From the NCBI RefSeq assembly GCF_006542395.2, contig NZ_CP038231.1:744001-808000 (forward strand): 64,000 bases of DNA. Reading direction: 5' to 3'. Below, one piece after another: positions 1-9,178 of this stretch. The translations under genes were made by a program, and so were the position numbers. Each line of letters starts with the position of its first letter. Within the stretch, counting starts at the first letter, position 1. Source of the stretch: Formicincola oecophyllae. Lineage in GTDB: Bacteria > Pseudomonadota > Alphaproteobacteria > Acetobacterales > Acetobacteraceae. The notes under the pieces are model-generated. The model did no database searches and was not told where the DNA came from. It saw nothing but the letters and a program-made list of their open reading frames with translations.

Positions 1-242
1 GCCCATGTCACATGCTGGTGCCTCAACCTTCATGTTGGGTGCGGCGCTGTCACAGATGACAGGCAGAACCATTCACGCCACCAGCCATGAAGGAAGGTTA
101 GCGCCAAATCATCACGCTGTGCCAACAAAATATACTTGTGGTTCTGACAAGCATAACCTTTCAACGCCCCCCAAAGCGGGCTAGGGACTTAAAGGCCCTC
201 CCTTGGTACCAGTACCCAACCTTTGAAAAGCGCCAGCAATCC

Positions 243-875
243 ATGGCCAGCCCTTCCTCACAGTCCACCTGCCGCAAGCCCACAGGAAAAGCCTTCCTGG
301 TTGTGGACATGCAGCGCGACTTCCTGCCTGGCGGGACATTGGCCCTCCCAACCCAACACACAGCAACCCTGGCGGAACGCCTGGCTGAGCACATCAGGCA
401 GCCTGCTTTTAACCAGCATTACGATGCCCTGGTCTTCACCCAGGATTGGCACCCAGCCAACCATGCCTCCTTCCAGGACCAAGGGGGGCCATGGCCAGCC
501 CATTGCGTAGCAGGGACGGCTGGCGCCAAGCTGGCCTCCCCTTTGCAAGCCTTGGCGCTGCCAGGGGCAGGGGGGGTGCCTGTCATCATCCAGCGCAAAG
601 GAACGATGCAGGATTGCGACAGCCCTTCCGCCTTTAGCGATAACGGCCGCCAGCCTTCAGGTTTGGCAGCCAAGCTGCGCTCAGCGGGCATCAAGGCCTT
701 GGACGTGACTGGGGTGGCGCTTGAGGTCTGCGTCAAAGCCACTGTCCTGGACGCCCTCAAAGCCGGGTTTGTGGTGCGCGTGCTGCCCAATTTCTGCGCT
801 GGCCTGGACAAGGCAGGCGCCACCGCAGCCCTGGCTGCCCTGCAGCGCGCTGGCGCCCACATAGAGCCTGGCTGA
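243..875 (+). CDS. pncA: Nicotinamidase (isochorismatase-fold amidohydrolase)
   Basis: Predicted to hydrolyse nicotinamide to nicotinate in the cytoplasm for NAD salvage. The protein has 210 residues, the usual length. The catalytic triad of the family is visible: Asp22 in VVDMQRDF, Lys119 in IIQRKGTM and the nucleophile Cys163 in ALEVCVKAT. The metal-site segment FTQDWHPANH is also present. The ATG at 243 was chosen because it starts shortly before the first beta strand. A GTG at 138 would add 35 residues that do not look like part of the fold. The gene stands alone, convergent with a small minus-strand gene. The 242 bases before it hold no gene I can support. Confidence 0.9.
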   Translation: MASPSSQSTCRKPTGKAFLVVDMQRDFLPGGTLALPTQHTATLAERLAEHIRQPAFNQHYDALVFTQDWHPANHASFQDQGGPWPAHCVAGTAGAKLASPLQALALPGAGGVPVIIQRKGTMQDCDSPSAFSDNGRQPSGLAAKLRSAGIKALDVTGVALEVCVKATVLDALKAGFVVRVLPNFCAGLDKAGATAALAALQRAGAHIEPG

Positions 876-891
876 ACGTCCCAGCTGAATG

Positions 892-1074
892 TTAAAGCTG
901 AACCAGCAGAAAAGCCGTTCCCGCAACCACGACAAACGCGGCCAACCCCACCAGGATGCGCATCAAGGGGGAGGGGCGCTCAGCTGTGCCTTCCCACGCT
1001 TCAGGCGCGGTGCCGCTCAAAGCTGCTGTGTTGAGGGCGTCCGCTGCCAAGGCACCTTCAATCATGGCAATCAT
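892..1074 (-). CDS. Small protein with C-terminal membrane segment
   Basis: This ORF encodes 60 residues. The N-terminal 35 or so are Ala/Glu-rich and hydrophilic. The C-terminal stretch ILVGLAAFVVVAGTAFLLV is a clear single membrane helix almost at the end, as in tail-anchored proteins. A GGAGGG Shine-Dalgarno lies 8 nt before the ATG at 1074, which is the main argument that the gene is real. A plus-strand ORF over the same bases has no such support. I do not recognise the family. It is convergent with the nicotinamidase gene, 16 nt away. Confidence 0.55.
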   Translation of the reverse strand: MIAMIEGALAADALNTAALSGTAPEAWEGTAERPSPLMRILVGLAAFVVVAGTAFLLVQL

Positions 1075-1213
1075 CCAGGCATCCCTCCATCATGGCGTTT
1101 TGGCCATGGTAACATGAGATGAAGTGCCAAACAGTATTTGAACGCCCCTTCTTGGGAATTTAAGACCATGGAAGCCTGCGTCTAGCATTAAAATCAGAAT
1201 CAAGGATGAAGCC

Positions 1214-1807
1214 ATGAAGGGACGTGACAGCGCCATGCCGCCAGCAGCGCAATGGGAACGGTTTTTCCAAGCGCCAGAGGTCGTGTGTAAAATGGTGCCA
1301 GCTGAAGCCCTCTCAAGCGGCATTGCTGAATTCGGTTGTGGCTACGGCACCTTCAGCCTGCCCCTGGCGCGGCTTCTGCGGGCTAAGGGGGGGCATTTAG
1401 TCGCAATGGACTATGAGGAACACCTGGTGGAAGGACTGCGTGTCCAAGCCAACGCACACGGCCTTGGGGAGCACCTGACATGCCTGCAGGCAGACTTGCT
1501 TGAAGCACCCAGCCCATGCGCCAGGGGCAGCATGGCGCATGTCATGATATACAACCTCCTTCATGTGGAACACCCTGAGCGCCTCCTGGCGGAAGCGCGG
1601 CGCCTGCTGCGCCCGCAAGGGACGGTCTCCGTCATGCATTGGCGCAGCGACATCACCACCCCGCGTGGCCCTACCATGGCCATCAGGCCAACAGCGCGCC
1701 AAGCCATGGCATGGCTGCAGGCAGCTGGTTTGGGTGACGTGCAGACAGTGCCCCTTGGCAACAGCACACCTTGGCACTGGGGGCTACGCGCAACCTTCCA
1801 GCGCTGA
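1214..1807 (+). CDS. Class I SAM-dependent methyltransferase
   Basis: This 197-residue protein has a Rossmann methyltransferase fold. The glycine-rich SAM-binding motif I reads EFGCGYGTF near residue 38. The acidic end of strand 2 is VAMDYEEH, and a post-motif LLRPQGTVSVMHW strand follows. It resembles the small methyltransferases of the Methyltransf_11/25 group; the substrate cannot be read from the sequence. An AAGGA Shine-Dalgarno precedes the ATG at 1214. No neighbour suggests a pathway. The roughly 155 nt after it lead into the tRNA-Asp gene and hold nothing else I can support. Confidence 0.8.
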   Translation: MKGRDSAMPPAAQWERFFQAPEVVCKMVPAEALSSGIAEFGCGYGTFSLPLARLLRAKGGHLVAMDYEEHLVEGLRVQANAHGLGEHLTCLQADLLEAPSPCARGSMAHVMIYNLLHVEHPERLLAEARRLLRPQGTVSVMHWRSDITTPRGPTMAIRPTARQAMAWLQAAGLGDVQTVPLGNSTPWHWGLRATFQR

Positions 1808-1963
1808 AGGCGCCCTACCTTCACTCAAGCAGGAACAGCTTTTCAGCGCCCAGGTGCATTTTCCCTGTTGCGTTCCCTGAAAAGCCCTGCTAGATAATCG
1901 CCACCCCACCGGGAAAGACGCCTTGCGGCACTGACAGTGCTGGATGGATAGTCACCAGGGCTT

Positions 1964-2040
<77 letters not shown>

Positions 2041-2101
2041 CTTTACTTTCATGAAAGCAGCCTTAACGGCGTTTCATGGCTATAGTGGCCTCATAAGCCT
2101 T

Positions 2102-2812
2102 ATGGAACACGCGGTGGTTTATTCAGTCAAAGAAATATTTCCAACACTGCAGGGCGAAGGCTTCCACACAGGCCGCGCTGCGGTGTTTTGCCGTTTTGCG
2201 GGTTGCAACCTTTGGAACGGCCGCGAAGGGGACCGTGCCCATGCGCTGTGCCGCTTCTGCGACACTGACTTCATTGGCACGGATGGTCCTGGCGGTGGGC
2301 GTTTCCACAAGGCAGCTGACCTGGCCCAGTCCATCCTCCAGGCATGGCAGGCAGGAACGGGCGACCAAGGCCATGCCTCCTGCAGCCCCTTGGTGCGCCC
2401 TTATGTCGTGTTCACGGGGGGCGAGCCCTTGCTGCAGCTTGACCAGCCTCTGATCCAAGCCTTGAAGCAGCTGGATTTTGAAGTAGGGGTGGAAAGCAAT
2501 GGCACCCTCAAAGCGCCTTTGGGGATAGATTGGCTGTGCATCAGCCCCAAAGGGCGCGCCCCCCTGGTGCAGGCCAGCGGTGACGAACTGAAGTTCATCT
2601 ACCCCCAGACAGACGCTAGCCCTGAACTTTTCACCACGCTGCCTTTCAAGCATTTTTGGCTGCAGCCCCTCGACATCCCCGCGCCTTCAGCCGAAGCTGG
2701 ACAGCCCCCCCTGCGGAGTGCTGAAAATGTGCAGGCGGCAGTACGCTACTGCCAGACCCACCCTCAGTGGCGTCTCAGTCTGCAAACCCACAAGCTGATA
2801 GGCATACCATGA
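2102..2812 (+). CDS. queE: 7-carboxy-7-deazaguanine synthase (radical SAM)
   Basis: This enzyme converts 6-carboxytetrahydropterin to 7-carboxy-7-deazaguanine in the preQ0/queuosine pathway. The 236-residue protein begins with [19 protein letters not shown], the typical QueE N-terminus. It has the cluster-binding pattern C-X14-C-X2-C (AGC...LCRFC) found in the Gram-negative QueE type rather than CX3CX2[11 protein letters not shown] is the SAM-binding GGE motif. The ATG at 2102 was chosen by homology; the longer frame runs back into the tRNA gene. The stop overlaps the queC start as ATGA, so the genes are translationally coupled. Confidence 0.93.
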   Translation: MEHAVVYSVKEIFPTLQGEGFHTGRAAVFCRFAGCNLWNGREGDRAHALCRFCDTDFIGTDGPGGGRFHKAADLAQSILQAWQAGTGDQGHASCSPLVRPYVVFTGGEPLLQLDQPLIQALKQLDFEVGVESNGTLKAPLGIDWLCISPKGRAPLVQASGDELKFIYPQTDASPELFTTLPFKHFWLQPLDIPAPSAEAGQPPLRSAENVQAAVRYCQTHPQWRLSLQTHKLIGIP

Positions 2813-3591
2813 CAAACCACCAGGATTTCCCGGTCCCCCACACTTCCCGTCAGCTTGCTCCCCTCAGCGGGTCCTTTTCCCTGCCTGGCGGGGCGGCGCT
2901 GGTGCTGTTCTCTGGTGGACAGGACTCAGCCACATGCTTGGCCTGGGCCCTATCAGCGTTCCAGCATGTGGAAACGGTGGGTTTTTCCTATGGCCAACGC
3001 CACGCCGTTGAAATGGACTGCCGCGCCACGCTGCGCCGCCAAATCGCCGACCTGGTGCCCCGCGGGGCAGAACGCCTTGGTGATGACCACGTGATCGACC
3101 TGCCAGCGCTAGGCAAACTCTCTGAAACTGCCCTGACACGCGATGCTGAAATCAAGCTTGGCAAAAACGGCCTGCCCAATACGTTTGTGCCAGGGCGCAA
3201 CCTCATTTTCCTGACATTCGCAGCTGCTTTGGCCTTCAGGCGCAATGCGCGCACCATCATCACAGGCGTATGCGAGACGGATTATTCTGGCTATCCCGAT
3301 TGCCGGGATGACGCCATCAAGGCCATGCAGGTTGCGCTGAACATCGGCATGGACCAGCGCTTTGTGCTGCAAGCTCCTCTGATGTGGCTGGATAAGGCGC
3401 GCACCTGGAAGCTGGCTGAACTCATCGGCGGCCCTGCCTTGGTGGAGACCATCCGCCGTGACAGCCACTCCTGCTACCACGGCGACCGGGGCGAAGGCAG
3501 CGAGCATGACTGGGGTTATGGCTGTGGGCATTGTCCTGCCTGTGAACTGCGCGCTGAAGGCTGGCACCGTTACCAGGCCAGCAAGTCATGA
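2809..3591 (+). CDS. queC: 7-cyano-7-deazaguanine synthase (ATP-dependent)
   Basis: QueC makes preQ0 from 7-carboxy-7-deazaguanine using ATP and ammonia. The 260-residue protein has the PP-loop [10 protein letters not shown] near residue 35. The C-terminal zinc site is formed by Cys residues in SCYHG and [23 protein letters not shown] and [14 protein letters not shown] are typical family blocks. The ATG at 2809 overlaps the queE stop by 4 nt, and its own stop overlaps queD in the same way, giving a tight queE-queC-queD operon. Confidence 0.95.
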   Translation: MTNHQDFPVPHTSRQLAPLSGSFSLPGGAALVLFSGGQDSATCLAWALSAFQHVETVGFSYGQRHAVEMDCRATLRRQIADLVPRGAERLGDDHVIDLPALGKLSETALTRDAEIKLGKNGLPNTFVPGRNLIFLTFAAALAFRRNARTIITGVCETDYSGYPDCRDDAIKAMQVALNIGMDQRFVLQAPLMWLDKARTWKLAELIGGPALVETIRRDSHSCYHGDRGEGSEHDWGYGCGHCPACELRAEGWHRYQASKS

Positions 3592-4229
3592 ACGCCGCAC
3601 CAGGCGCCCCTTCTTTTGGCACCACTGCCCTGAACCAAGGCCGTAGCGCACCCGCTGCCCCCCAGGCTGAGTTACTGTTCACCAGGCGCTTTTCCATGGG
3701 GCACAGGCTCATCGCCGGCACCTCAGACCGGTGCGCCATCCCCCATGGCCATAATGAGCACGTCACCGTCAGCTTGGCAGCTGGGCTAGGCCACCCCAGC
3801 TGGGATGGGGCTGGGGGCAGTGGGCGGTTGGATGGGCACGCCAACATGCTTCTGCCTTTTGCGGAGGCCAAGGGGCGTTGGCACCGCTTCATTGATGAGC
3901 GCATGGACCATTCCTTCCAGATTGGGCGCGATGACCCCCTTCTGGATTGGTTCCGCACCCATGAGCCTTCCAGGCTGGGGCGCCTTGTCGTGACGCCAGG
4001 TGACCCTACAACGGAACTTCTGGCCGCCCTCCTCATGGCTAAGATGAACGCTTTCCTCCACGCGCAAGGCGACGTCCTGCGCCTGACAGCGCTTGAAATC
4101 CGCGAAACACCCACCAATGCAGTCCGCCTGGTGGGAGGTGACCCTTCAGCTTACTTGCCAGTATGTCCAGCGGTTGAGGGGGAAGGCCCCCTGCCATGGT
4201 GGCACCGCGCTGATGACAGCACCGCCTGA
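3588..4229 (+). CDS. queD: 6-carboxytetrahydropterin synthase
   Basis: QueD converts dihydroneopterin triphosphate to 6-carboxytetrahydropterin, the step before QueE. The 213-residue protein is a PTPS-fold enzyme of the longer alphaproteobacterial form. Zinc ligands and catalytic Cys are visible in FSMGHRL and [11 protein letters not shown] second conserved block is [10 protein letters not shown]. The gene is last in the queE-queC-queD operon and starts at an ATGA overlap with queC. folE, which makes the dihydroneopterin triphosphate substrate, lies 26 kb away at 30464. Confidence 0.92.
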   Translation: MNAAPGAPSFGTTALNQGRSAPAAPQAELLFTRRFSMGHRLIAGTSDRCAIPHGHNEHVTVSLAAGLGHPSWDGAGGSGRLDGHANMLLPFAEAKGRWHRFIDERMDHSFQIGRDDPLLDWFRTHEPSRLGRLVVTPGDPTTELLAALLMAKMNAFLHAQGDVLRLTALEIRETPTNAVRLVGGDPSAYLPVCPAVEGEGPLPWWHRADDSTA

Positions 4230-4294
4230 AGGGCCGCGCCCACAGGCTTTCTGAGCACAGCCCACAGCTGGGCGTGCCTTACGAGGGAAACACC

Positions 4295-4810
4295 ATGATG
4301 ACTTGGTTGATGACGCAGCGCACCTCCTTTGCCCTCACCCTGGTGCTGTGTGGGATCACCGCAGGGTGCGCTGTGCCGATCGACCCCAGCTCCGTCACGC
4401 AGACCTCCTCCACAGGCCAGCTGAAAGGCCAAGAAAAGCAGGCTGCCAATGCCCGTTTCGCAAGCGCCATCAAAATCTGTGACGATGCTTATATGCAGAA
4501 CCACAGCGCTGTTTTGCGCAATGCCTGCCACAACAAGGCCTTTGGGGAACGCGCTGTCCTCAACGGTTATGCCTACAGCGACCTGCAGCCCCTTTTCACT
4601 TGGAACAGCAAGGCAGGCCAGTTGGAAGATGACGGTAAGCTGACGGCCCACCAAGAGGACAAACGCTTTGCCGCGCTGTGGAAAACAGCCCAGGTCAACC
4701 GCGCTCAACGCTTGGAGGACTGGGGCGTTGGGCGGTCCACCGGTTACAGCCCTACCTACTGCACGGCTGCCAGCGCCACCTATGCTGACATCGTCCTCAA
4801 CTGCCTTTGA
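4295..4810 (+). CDS. Putative lipoprotein of unknown function
   Basis: This 171-residue protein has a short hydrophobic signal sequence ending in the lipobox ITAGC, so it is probably a lipid-anchored envelope protein. Four further Cys residues (KICDD, RNACHN, TYCTAA and the last-but-one residue) could form disulfides in the periplasm. The ATG at 4295 follows a GAGGG Shine-Dalgarno at 7 nt; an earlier GTG at 4274 is less likely. No family is recognised. It sits between queD and sdaA without a clear functional link. Confidence 0.7.
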   Translation: MMTWLMTQRTSFALTLVLCGITAGCAVPIDPSSVTQTSSTGQLKGQEKQAANARFASAIKICDDAYMQNHSAVLRNACHNKAFGERAVLNGYAYSDLQPLFTWNSKAGQLEDDGKLTAHQEDKRFAALWKTAQVNRAQRLEDWGVGRSTGYSPTYCTAASATYADIVLNCL

Positions 4811-4903
4811 ACCTTCGCCCTGGCCAGGGCGGCAAACTGTGCTATGGGTGGTTGTGCTCCCCAAGAAAAGCGGTGCACAGGACTTTGAGGCGGGGAACCC
4901 ACC

Positions 4904-6286
4904 ATGATTAGCCTGTTCGACCTCCTGAAAATCGGCATTGGGCCTTCATCATCCCACACAGTGGGGCCCATGCGAGCCGCGCAGCGCTTCCGCAACAGCG
5001 TAGCTGAACTGCCCTGCTTGCCTGCACGTATTGAGGTTACCCTCTACGGCTCCCTGGCTTGGACGGCTGTGGGCCATGGCACCACCCGCGCCGTAGTGCT
5101 TGGTCTGGCCGGCCTGGAACCAGACACCGTTACCCCAGAGGAAGTGAAATTCCATGAGGAGGAAGCCTTCATCCACCACCGCCTGCCCCTCAACAGGGCA
5201 TCAGGCGCTGGCGCGATGCTGGCCTTTGACCCAGCCCAAGACATTATCCTCGACCGTGACACGGTGCCGCCAGTGCACCCCAACACGTTGCAATTCTGCG
5301 CTTATGACAGTGCAGGGCAGATGTTGCTCAAGGAACGCTACTGCTCTGTGGGGGGCGGGTTCATCACCCCTGAAACCAGCGCAGAAAACGCCAGCTACGA
5401 TTTGCCAGCGATGCCTTATGACTTCACCTCAGGCAGCACTCTCCTGGCGCGGTGCCGCCAAACGGGGCTAGACATCGCAGGGGTTGTGTTCGCCAATGAG
5501 GCCAGCCTGCGCCCTGCGCAAGACGTCATCGCGCAGCTGGACCTCATCGCCCAAACCATGCTGGCCGCCATTGAACGTGGCCTGACCACTACAGGCACAC
5601 TTCCTGGCGCGCTCAAGCTGCAGCGCCGCGCCCCTGCCCTTCACGAGAAGCTCAAGGCGCGCTCTGGCCCGCACCTTGAAGGCGCCCCCTCCCATGGGGT
5701 GATGGACTGGCTCAACCTCTACGCCATGGCCGTGAGCGAGGAAAACGCCAGCGGTGGGCGCATCGTCACCGCTCCCACCAACGGGGCGGCTGGCGTCATC
5801 CCAGCTGTTCTGCGCTACTACCGCCAGTTTTGCCCTGAATGGAGCGAAAAGGGGCAGCGCAAATTCCTGCTGACGGCAGCGGCCATTGGCGGGCTGTTCA
5901 AGCTCAATGCCTCCATCTCCGGCGCTGAGGTGGGCTGCCAGGGGGAAGTTGGTGTGGCCTCCTCCATGGCGGCGGCCGGGTTAGCGGCAGTGCTGGGCGC
6001 CACGCCTGAACAGGTGGAAAACGCTGCTGAGATCGCCATGGAGCACCATCTGGGCTTGACCTGCGACCCTGTGGCGGGCCTGGTGCAGATCCCCTGCGTG
6101 GAACGCAACGCCTTTGGCGCTGTAAAGGCCGTTAATGCGGCCTCGCTGGCCATGCTAGGCAATGGGGCGCACCATGTCTCCCTGGACCACGTCACCAAAA
6201 CCATGGCCGAAACGGGGCGCGACATGAACGACCGCTACAAAGAGACCGCCCAAGGCGGCCTGGCCGTCAATGTCCCCGCCTGTTGA
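4904..6286 (+). CDS. sdaA: L-serine ammonia-lyase, iron-sulfur dependent
   Basis: This enzyme deaminates L-serine to pyruvate and ammonia with a [4Fe-4S] cluster. The 460-residue single-chain form contains the N-terminal beta domain ([20 protein letters not shown]) and the C-terminal alpha domain. Cluster-ligand Cys motifs are [11 protein letters not shown] and [20 protein letters not shown]-type residues near the end ([13 protein letters not shown]) match the family. Length and domain order are those of the one-chain E. coli type rather than the split sdaAA/sdaAB type. The gene is followed by an AT-rich promoter region for the cas operon. Confidence 0.95.
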   Translation: MISLFDLLKIGIGPSSSHTVGPMRAAQRFRNSVAELPCLPARIEVTLYGSLAWTAVGHGTTRAVVLGLAGLEPDTVTPEEVKFHEEEAFIHHRLPLNRASGAGAMLAFDPAQDIILDRDTVPPVHPNTLQFCAYDSAGQMLLKERYCSVGGGFITPETSAENASYDLPAMPYDFTSGSTLLARCRQTGLDIAGVVFANEASLRPAQDVIAQLDLIAQTMLAAIERGLTTTGTLPGALKLQRRAPALHEKLKARSGPHLEGAPSHGVMDWLNLYAMAVSEENASGGRIVTAPTNGAAGVIPAVLRYYRQFCPEWSEKGQRKFLLTAAAIGGLFKLNASISGAEVGCQGEVGVASSMAAAGLAAVLGATPEQVENAAEIAMEHHLGLTCDPVAGLVQIPCVERNAFGAVKAVNAASLAMLGNGAHHVSLDHVTKTMAETGRDMNDRYKETAQGGLAVNVPAC

Positions 6287-6414
6287 AATCTTATAAGGGT
6301 TGAGGGAAGAGTGAAATAAGTATCAGGTATATGGTCCAATTATAGGAACATTTTCAAGAATTCATATTTATATGTTCACTATATGCTTGAAATTTACCAA
6401 AGGTCTGCCCACTC
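6287..6414 (+). promoter_or_regulatory. AT-rich promoter region of the cas operon
   Basis: These 128 nt are markedly richer in A+T than the flanking genes. They hold a TTTCAAG (6352-6358) and CTTGAAA (6386-6392) inverted pair and an inner CATAT-TT-ATATG dyad. The segment lies directly before the first cas gene and is the only long gap until cas7e, so transcription of the operon most likely starts here. Exact -35/-10 boxes cannot be assigned with confidence. Confidence 0.5.
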
Positions 6415-9174
6415 ATGACTACTATACCGCCACATCCTTTTGACCCTAGCCTATATCTACCTTGGGGCAAGTTTGGCCGCCTGGTTGGTGAGGGCAACAC
6501 TGCTGGCAAGGAACGGCAATGGATGGGGGATGGCAGAGACGTATTCCTGCCCCTTCACCGCCACATGCTTGATGTGGCTGCGGTTTTCCTGGAACTCATG
6601 CAGTTGCCGACGCAACGCTGCCTGCTGGAGGGGGCGGCCGGAACCCCCTTGACTGACGGCCAGATAAGCCGTCTGGCTTTCCTGGTGGCCCTCCATGACA
6701 TCGGCAAAGTCAACAGTGGCTTCCAGTTCAAGATTTTCCCTCCTGCCCCAGCTATGCCAGCCCCTACAGGCCATGTACGACAAGGTTGGGAAATGCTCTC
6801 AGGCGCCCCAGAAACTGGGTTTTATCTAGAACATCCCTGTCTAACCAAGATTCTGTATGATTGGTGTGACAAAACAACCTTTGAAGATGAAGGTCCTGAT
6901 TCTATAGACAGTCTTCTGCTAGCCGTCATTAACCACCATGGTTACTGCAATGTAGGTGAACGTGGCAGCGTGCGCTCTAACCACCAAGACCACCATCCCT
7001 ACAGCAGCTACAGCCCAGGCGAAGCCTTTAACCAGCTCTTTGACCAGCTTCATCAGGCTTTCCCGGAAGCGTTTGAGCCAACCTGCCCTCCCCTGCCTTA
7101 CAGCACGGAACTGCAGCACCATCTGAATGGCCTCACCAGCTTGGCAGACCAGGTTGGTTCACGCGAAGCTGACTTCCCCGTCAAAAGGACAAACCTTGAA
7201 CCAGTGGCTGCCCTGGCGGACAGCCGCAAGCGCGCCCGCCAGGCTTTGGTGAAGTTGGGGCTGGATGTTAGCCCCTGGCGCCTTCCCCCTTCCGCTCCTA
7301 TGGAAGAGGCCGCGCTTTTTGGCTGGCCCGGCCATGCCGCGGCTTCCGACATGCAGCAGCTGACCGCCCAGGTGACTGAGCGCGTGGCCGTGCTTGAATC
7401 AGAGACCGGTTCAGGCAAAACCGAAGCGGCCCTGATGCTTTTCATGAGGCTTTTTGCGGAGGGGAAAGTGGATGGCCTTTATTTCGCCATCCCCACGCGC
7501 GCCGCTGCCTCCAGCCTGCACAGAAGGGTGCAGGAAGCTTGCAAGAGACTTTTTCGCAAGGACACCATCCTGGCCGTCCCTGGCTATGTGCGCTTTGGGC
7601 AGCATGAGGTCAGCGAACACCTGCCAGGGTTCGAGGTACGGTGGGATGATGACCCACCCAACCATGAAGAGCGCTGGGCGGCGGAAAACGCACGCCATTT
7701 CCTGGCCTATCCTTTGGCTGTCGGTACCATCGACCAGGCCATGATGGGCGCCATGCACGTGAAATGGTCGCATATGCGTGCCAGCGCCTTGGCGCGTTCC
7801 TTGCTGGTGGTGGATGAAGTCCATGCCTCAGACGTCTACATGACTGAAATTGGGCGGCGCTTAGTGCAGGCCCATGTCAAGCGCGGCGGCCATGCCCTGC
7901 TGATGTCCGCCACGCTTGGCGCTGCCGCCCGTGCTGAATGGCTGGGCACCAGCCCAGCCACCACGGCGCAGGAGCGTGAAGGCGTGCCCTACCCTTGCCT
8001 GACCACCCTGGACAGCCAAGGCCACGAGCGCCACGTGGCTTTCAAGGCTTCAGAACGCCAACCACCCAAGCAGGTCACGCTCCAGCTCAGCGACATCATC
8101 AAGCAACCTGACGCTGTGGCCGCCATGGCGCTGGAGGGCGCGCGCCAAGGGTTGCGGGTCCTCATCATCCGCAACACGGTCTCAGCGGCCCAAGCCACTT
8201 TTGAGGCTTTGGAGGCACAAGACCCTAAAAATACTGTGCCTACACTGGAGGTGAACGGCGTCCACACCCTCCATCACAGCCGCTTCAGCCCAGAGGACCG
8301 CAAAAGCCTTGATGGCGCGGTGGAGGGCCTTTTGGGCAAGCACGTGCCACAGCTCAGCCAAGGCTGCATCGTCATGGGCACCCAAACGCTGGAGCAGAGT
8401 CTGGATATTGACGCAGACCTGCTCATAACCGACCTATGCCCTGTGGATGTCCTTCTGCAGCGCCTGGGGCGCCTGCACCGCCACCAGCGCAGGCGCCCCG
8501 AAGCGGCCCAACAGGCACGCTGCCTTGTACTTTCACCAGGAGAAATTATCCCTAAAGACACCACCATGCTTGCCTATGGCCTGGGCCTGACGGAGTCAGG
8601 TGGCGTCTACCGTGATCTGCGCATGCTTGAGGCCACCAGGAGGCTGATTCAGGAAAAACCCCTCTGGACCATCCCCCAGGACAACAGGATGCTGGTGGAA
8701 CGCGGTACAGACCCGGAAACTTTGCAGGCCCTTCAAAAAGCCTTGGCCCAGGCACAAGGCCCAGACTGGAATGACCGCTCCCATTTGCTTGAAGGCAAGC
8801 AAATGGCTGAAGGCCTGGCAGGACAGTCTGCCTGCGTGGAGCGTGCCAAGCCTTATGGCCAGACTGCCGGCCCCCTCATGGATGGCCATTTCCGCACCCG
8901 CCTGGGATTGAACAGCCTGACTGTCACCTTTTCCCGACCAGTGCCGGGACCTTTGGGCAATGCCGTCCACAGCCTGACCATCCCCCAGCACATGGCCAGG
9001 AAGATTTTCTCCAACCAAGAAGATGATGAAGGCGCTTGGCCAGACCAGAACGTGGATGCTGAGGAGGTCTCAACAGGCACTGGACAGGAGAAGCAACTGC
9101 ACTTTAACTTGCACGGTTGGCACATCATTTATGACCGCACTGGGGTGCACATGACCAGCCACCAGGAGGCTTGA
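6415..9174 (+). CDS. cas3: CRISPR-associated nuclease-helicase Cas3 (type I-E)
   Basis: Cas3 is recruited by target-bound Cascade to nick, unwind and degrade DNA. The 919-residue protein has an N-terminal HD nuclease with HRHMLD and LHDIGK (His94-Asp95) and the INHHG motif. A superfamily 2 helicase follows: Walker A ETGSGKTEAA (about residue 330), the DEVH box at 467-470, motif III LLMSATLG, and motif VI QRLGRLHRH. Length and domain order fit the fused HD-helicase Cas3 of type I-E. It is first in the operon, 4 nt before cas8e, and shows no frameshift or lost catalytic residue that I can see. Confidence 0.97.
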   Translation: MTTIPPHPFDPSLYLPWGKFGRLVGEGNTAGKERQWMGDGRDVFLPLHRHMLDVAAVFLELMQLPTQRCLLEGAAGTPLTDGQISRLAFLVALHDIGKVNSGFQFKIFPPAPAMPAPTGHVRQGWEMLSGAPETGFYLEHPCLTKILYDWCDKTTFEDEGPDSIDSLLLAVINHHGYCNVGERGSVRSNHQDHHPYSSYSPGEAFNQLFDQLHQAFPEAFEPTCPPLPYSTELQHHLNGLTSLADQVGSREADFPVKRTNLEPVAALADSRKRARQALVKLGLDVSPWRLPPSAPMEEAALFGWPGHAAASDMQQLTAQVTERVAVLESETGSGKTEAALMLFMRLFAEGKVDGLYFAIPTRAAASSLHRRVQEACKRLFRKDTILAVPGYVRFGQHEVSEHLPGFEVRWDDDPPNHEERWAAENARHFLAYPLAVGTIDQAMMGAMHVKWSHMRASALARSLLVVDEVHASDVYMTEIGRRLVQAHVKRGGHALLMSATLGAAARAEWLGTSPATTAQEREGVPYPCLTTLDSQGHERHVAFKASERQPPKQVTLQLSDIIKQPDAVAAMALEGARQGLRVLIIRNTVSAAQATFEALEAQDPKNTVPTLEVNGVHTLHHSRFSPEDRKSLDGAVEGLLGKHVPQLSQGCIVMGTQTLEQSLDIDADLLITDLCPVDVLLQRLGRLHRHQRRRPEAAQQARCLVLSPGEIIPKDTTMLAYGLGLTESGGVYRDLRMLEATRRLIQEKPLWTIPQDNRMLVERGTDPETLQALQKALAQAQGPDWNDRSHLLEGKQMAEGLAGQSACVERAKPYGQTAGPLMDGHFRTRLGLNSLTVTFSRPVPGPLGNAVHSLTIPQHMARKIFSNQEDDEGAWPDQNVDAEEVSTGTGQEKQLHFNLHGWHIIYDRTGVHMTSHQEA

Positions 9175-9178
9175 TCTC

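Noticed and set aside
5-184. Plus-strand open frame at the left window edge
   Set aside because: It has no recognisable domain and no ribosome-binding site, and it overlaps the upstream region of pncA.
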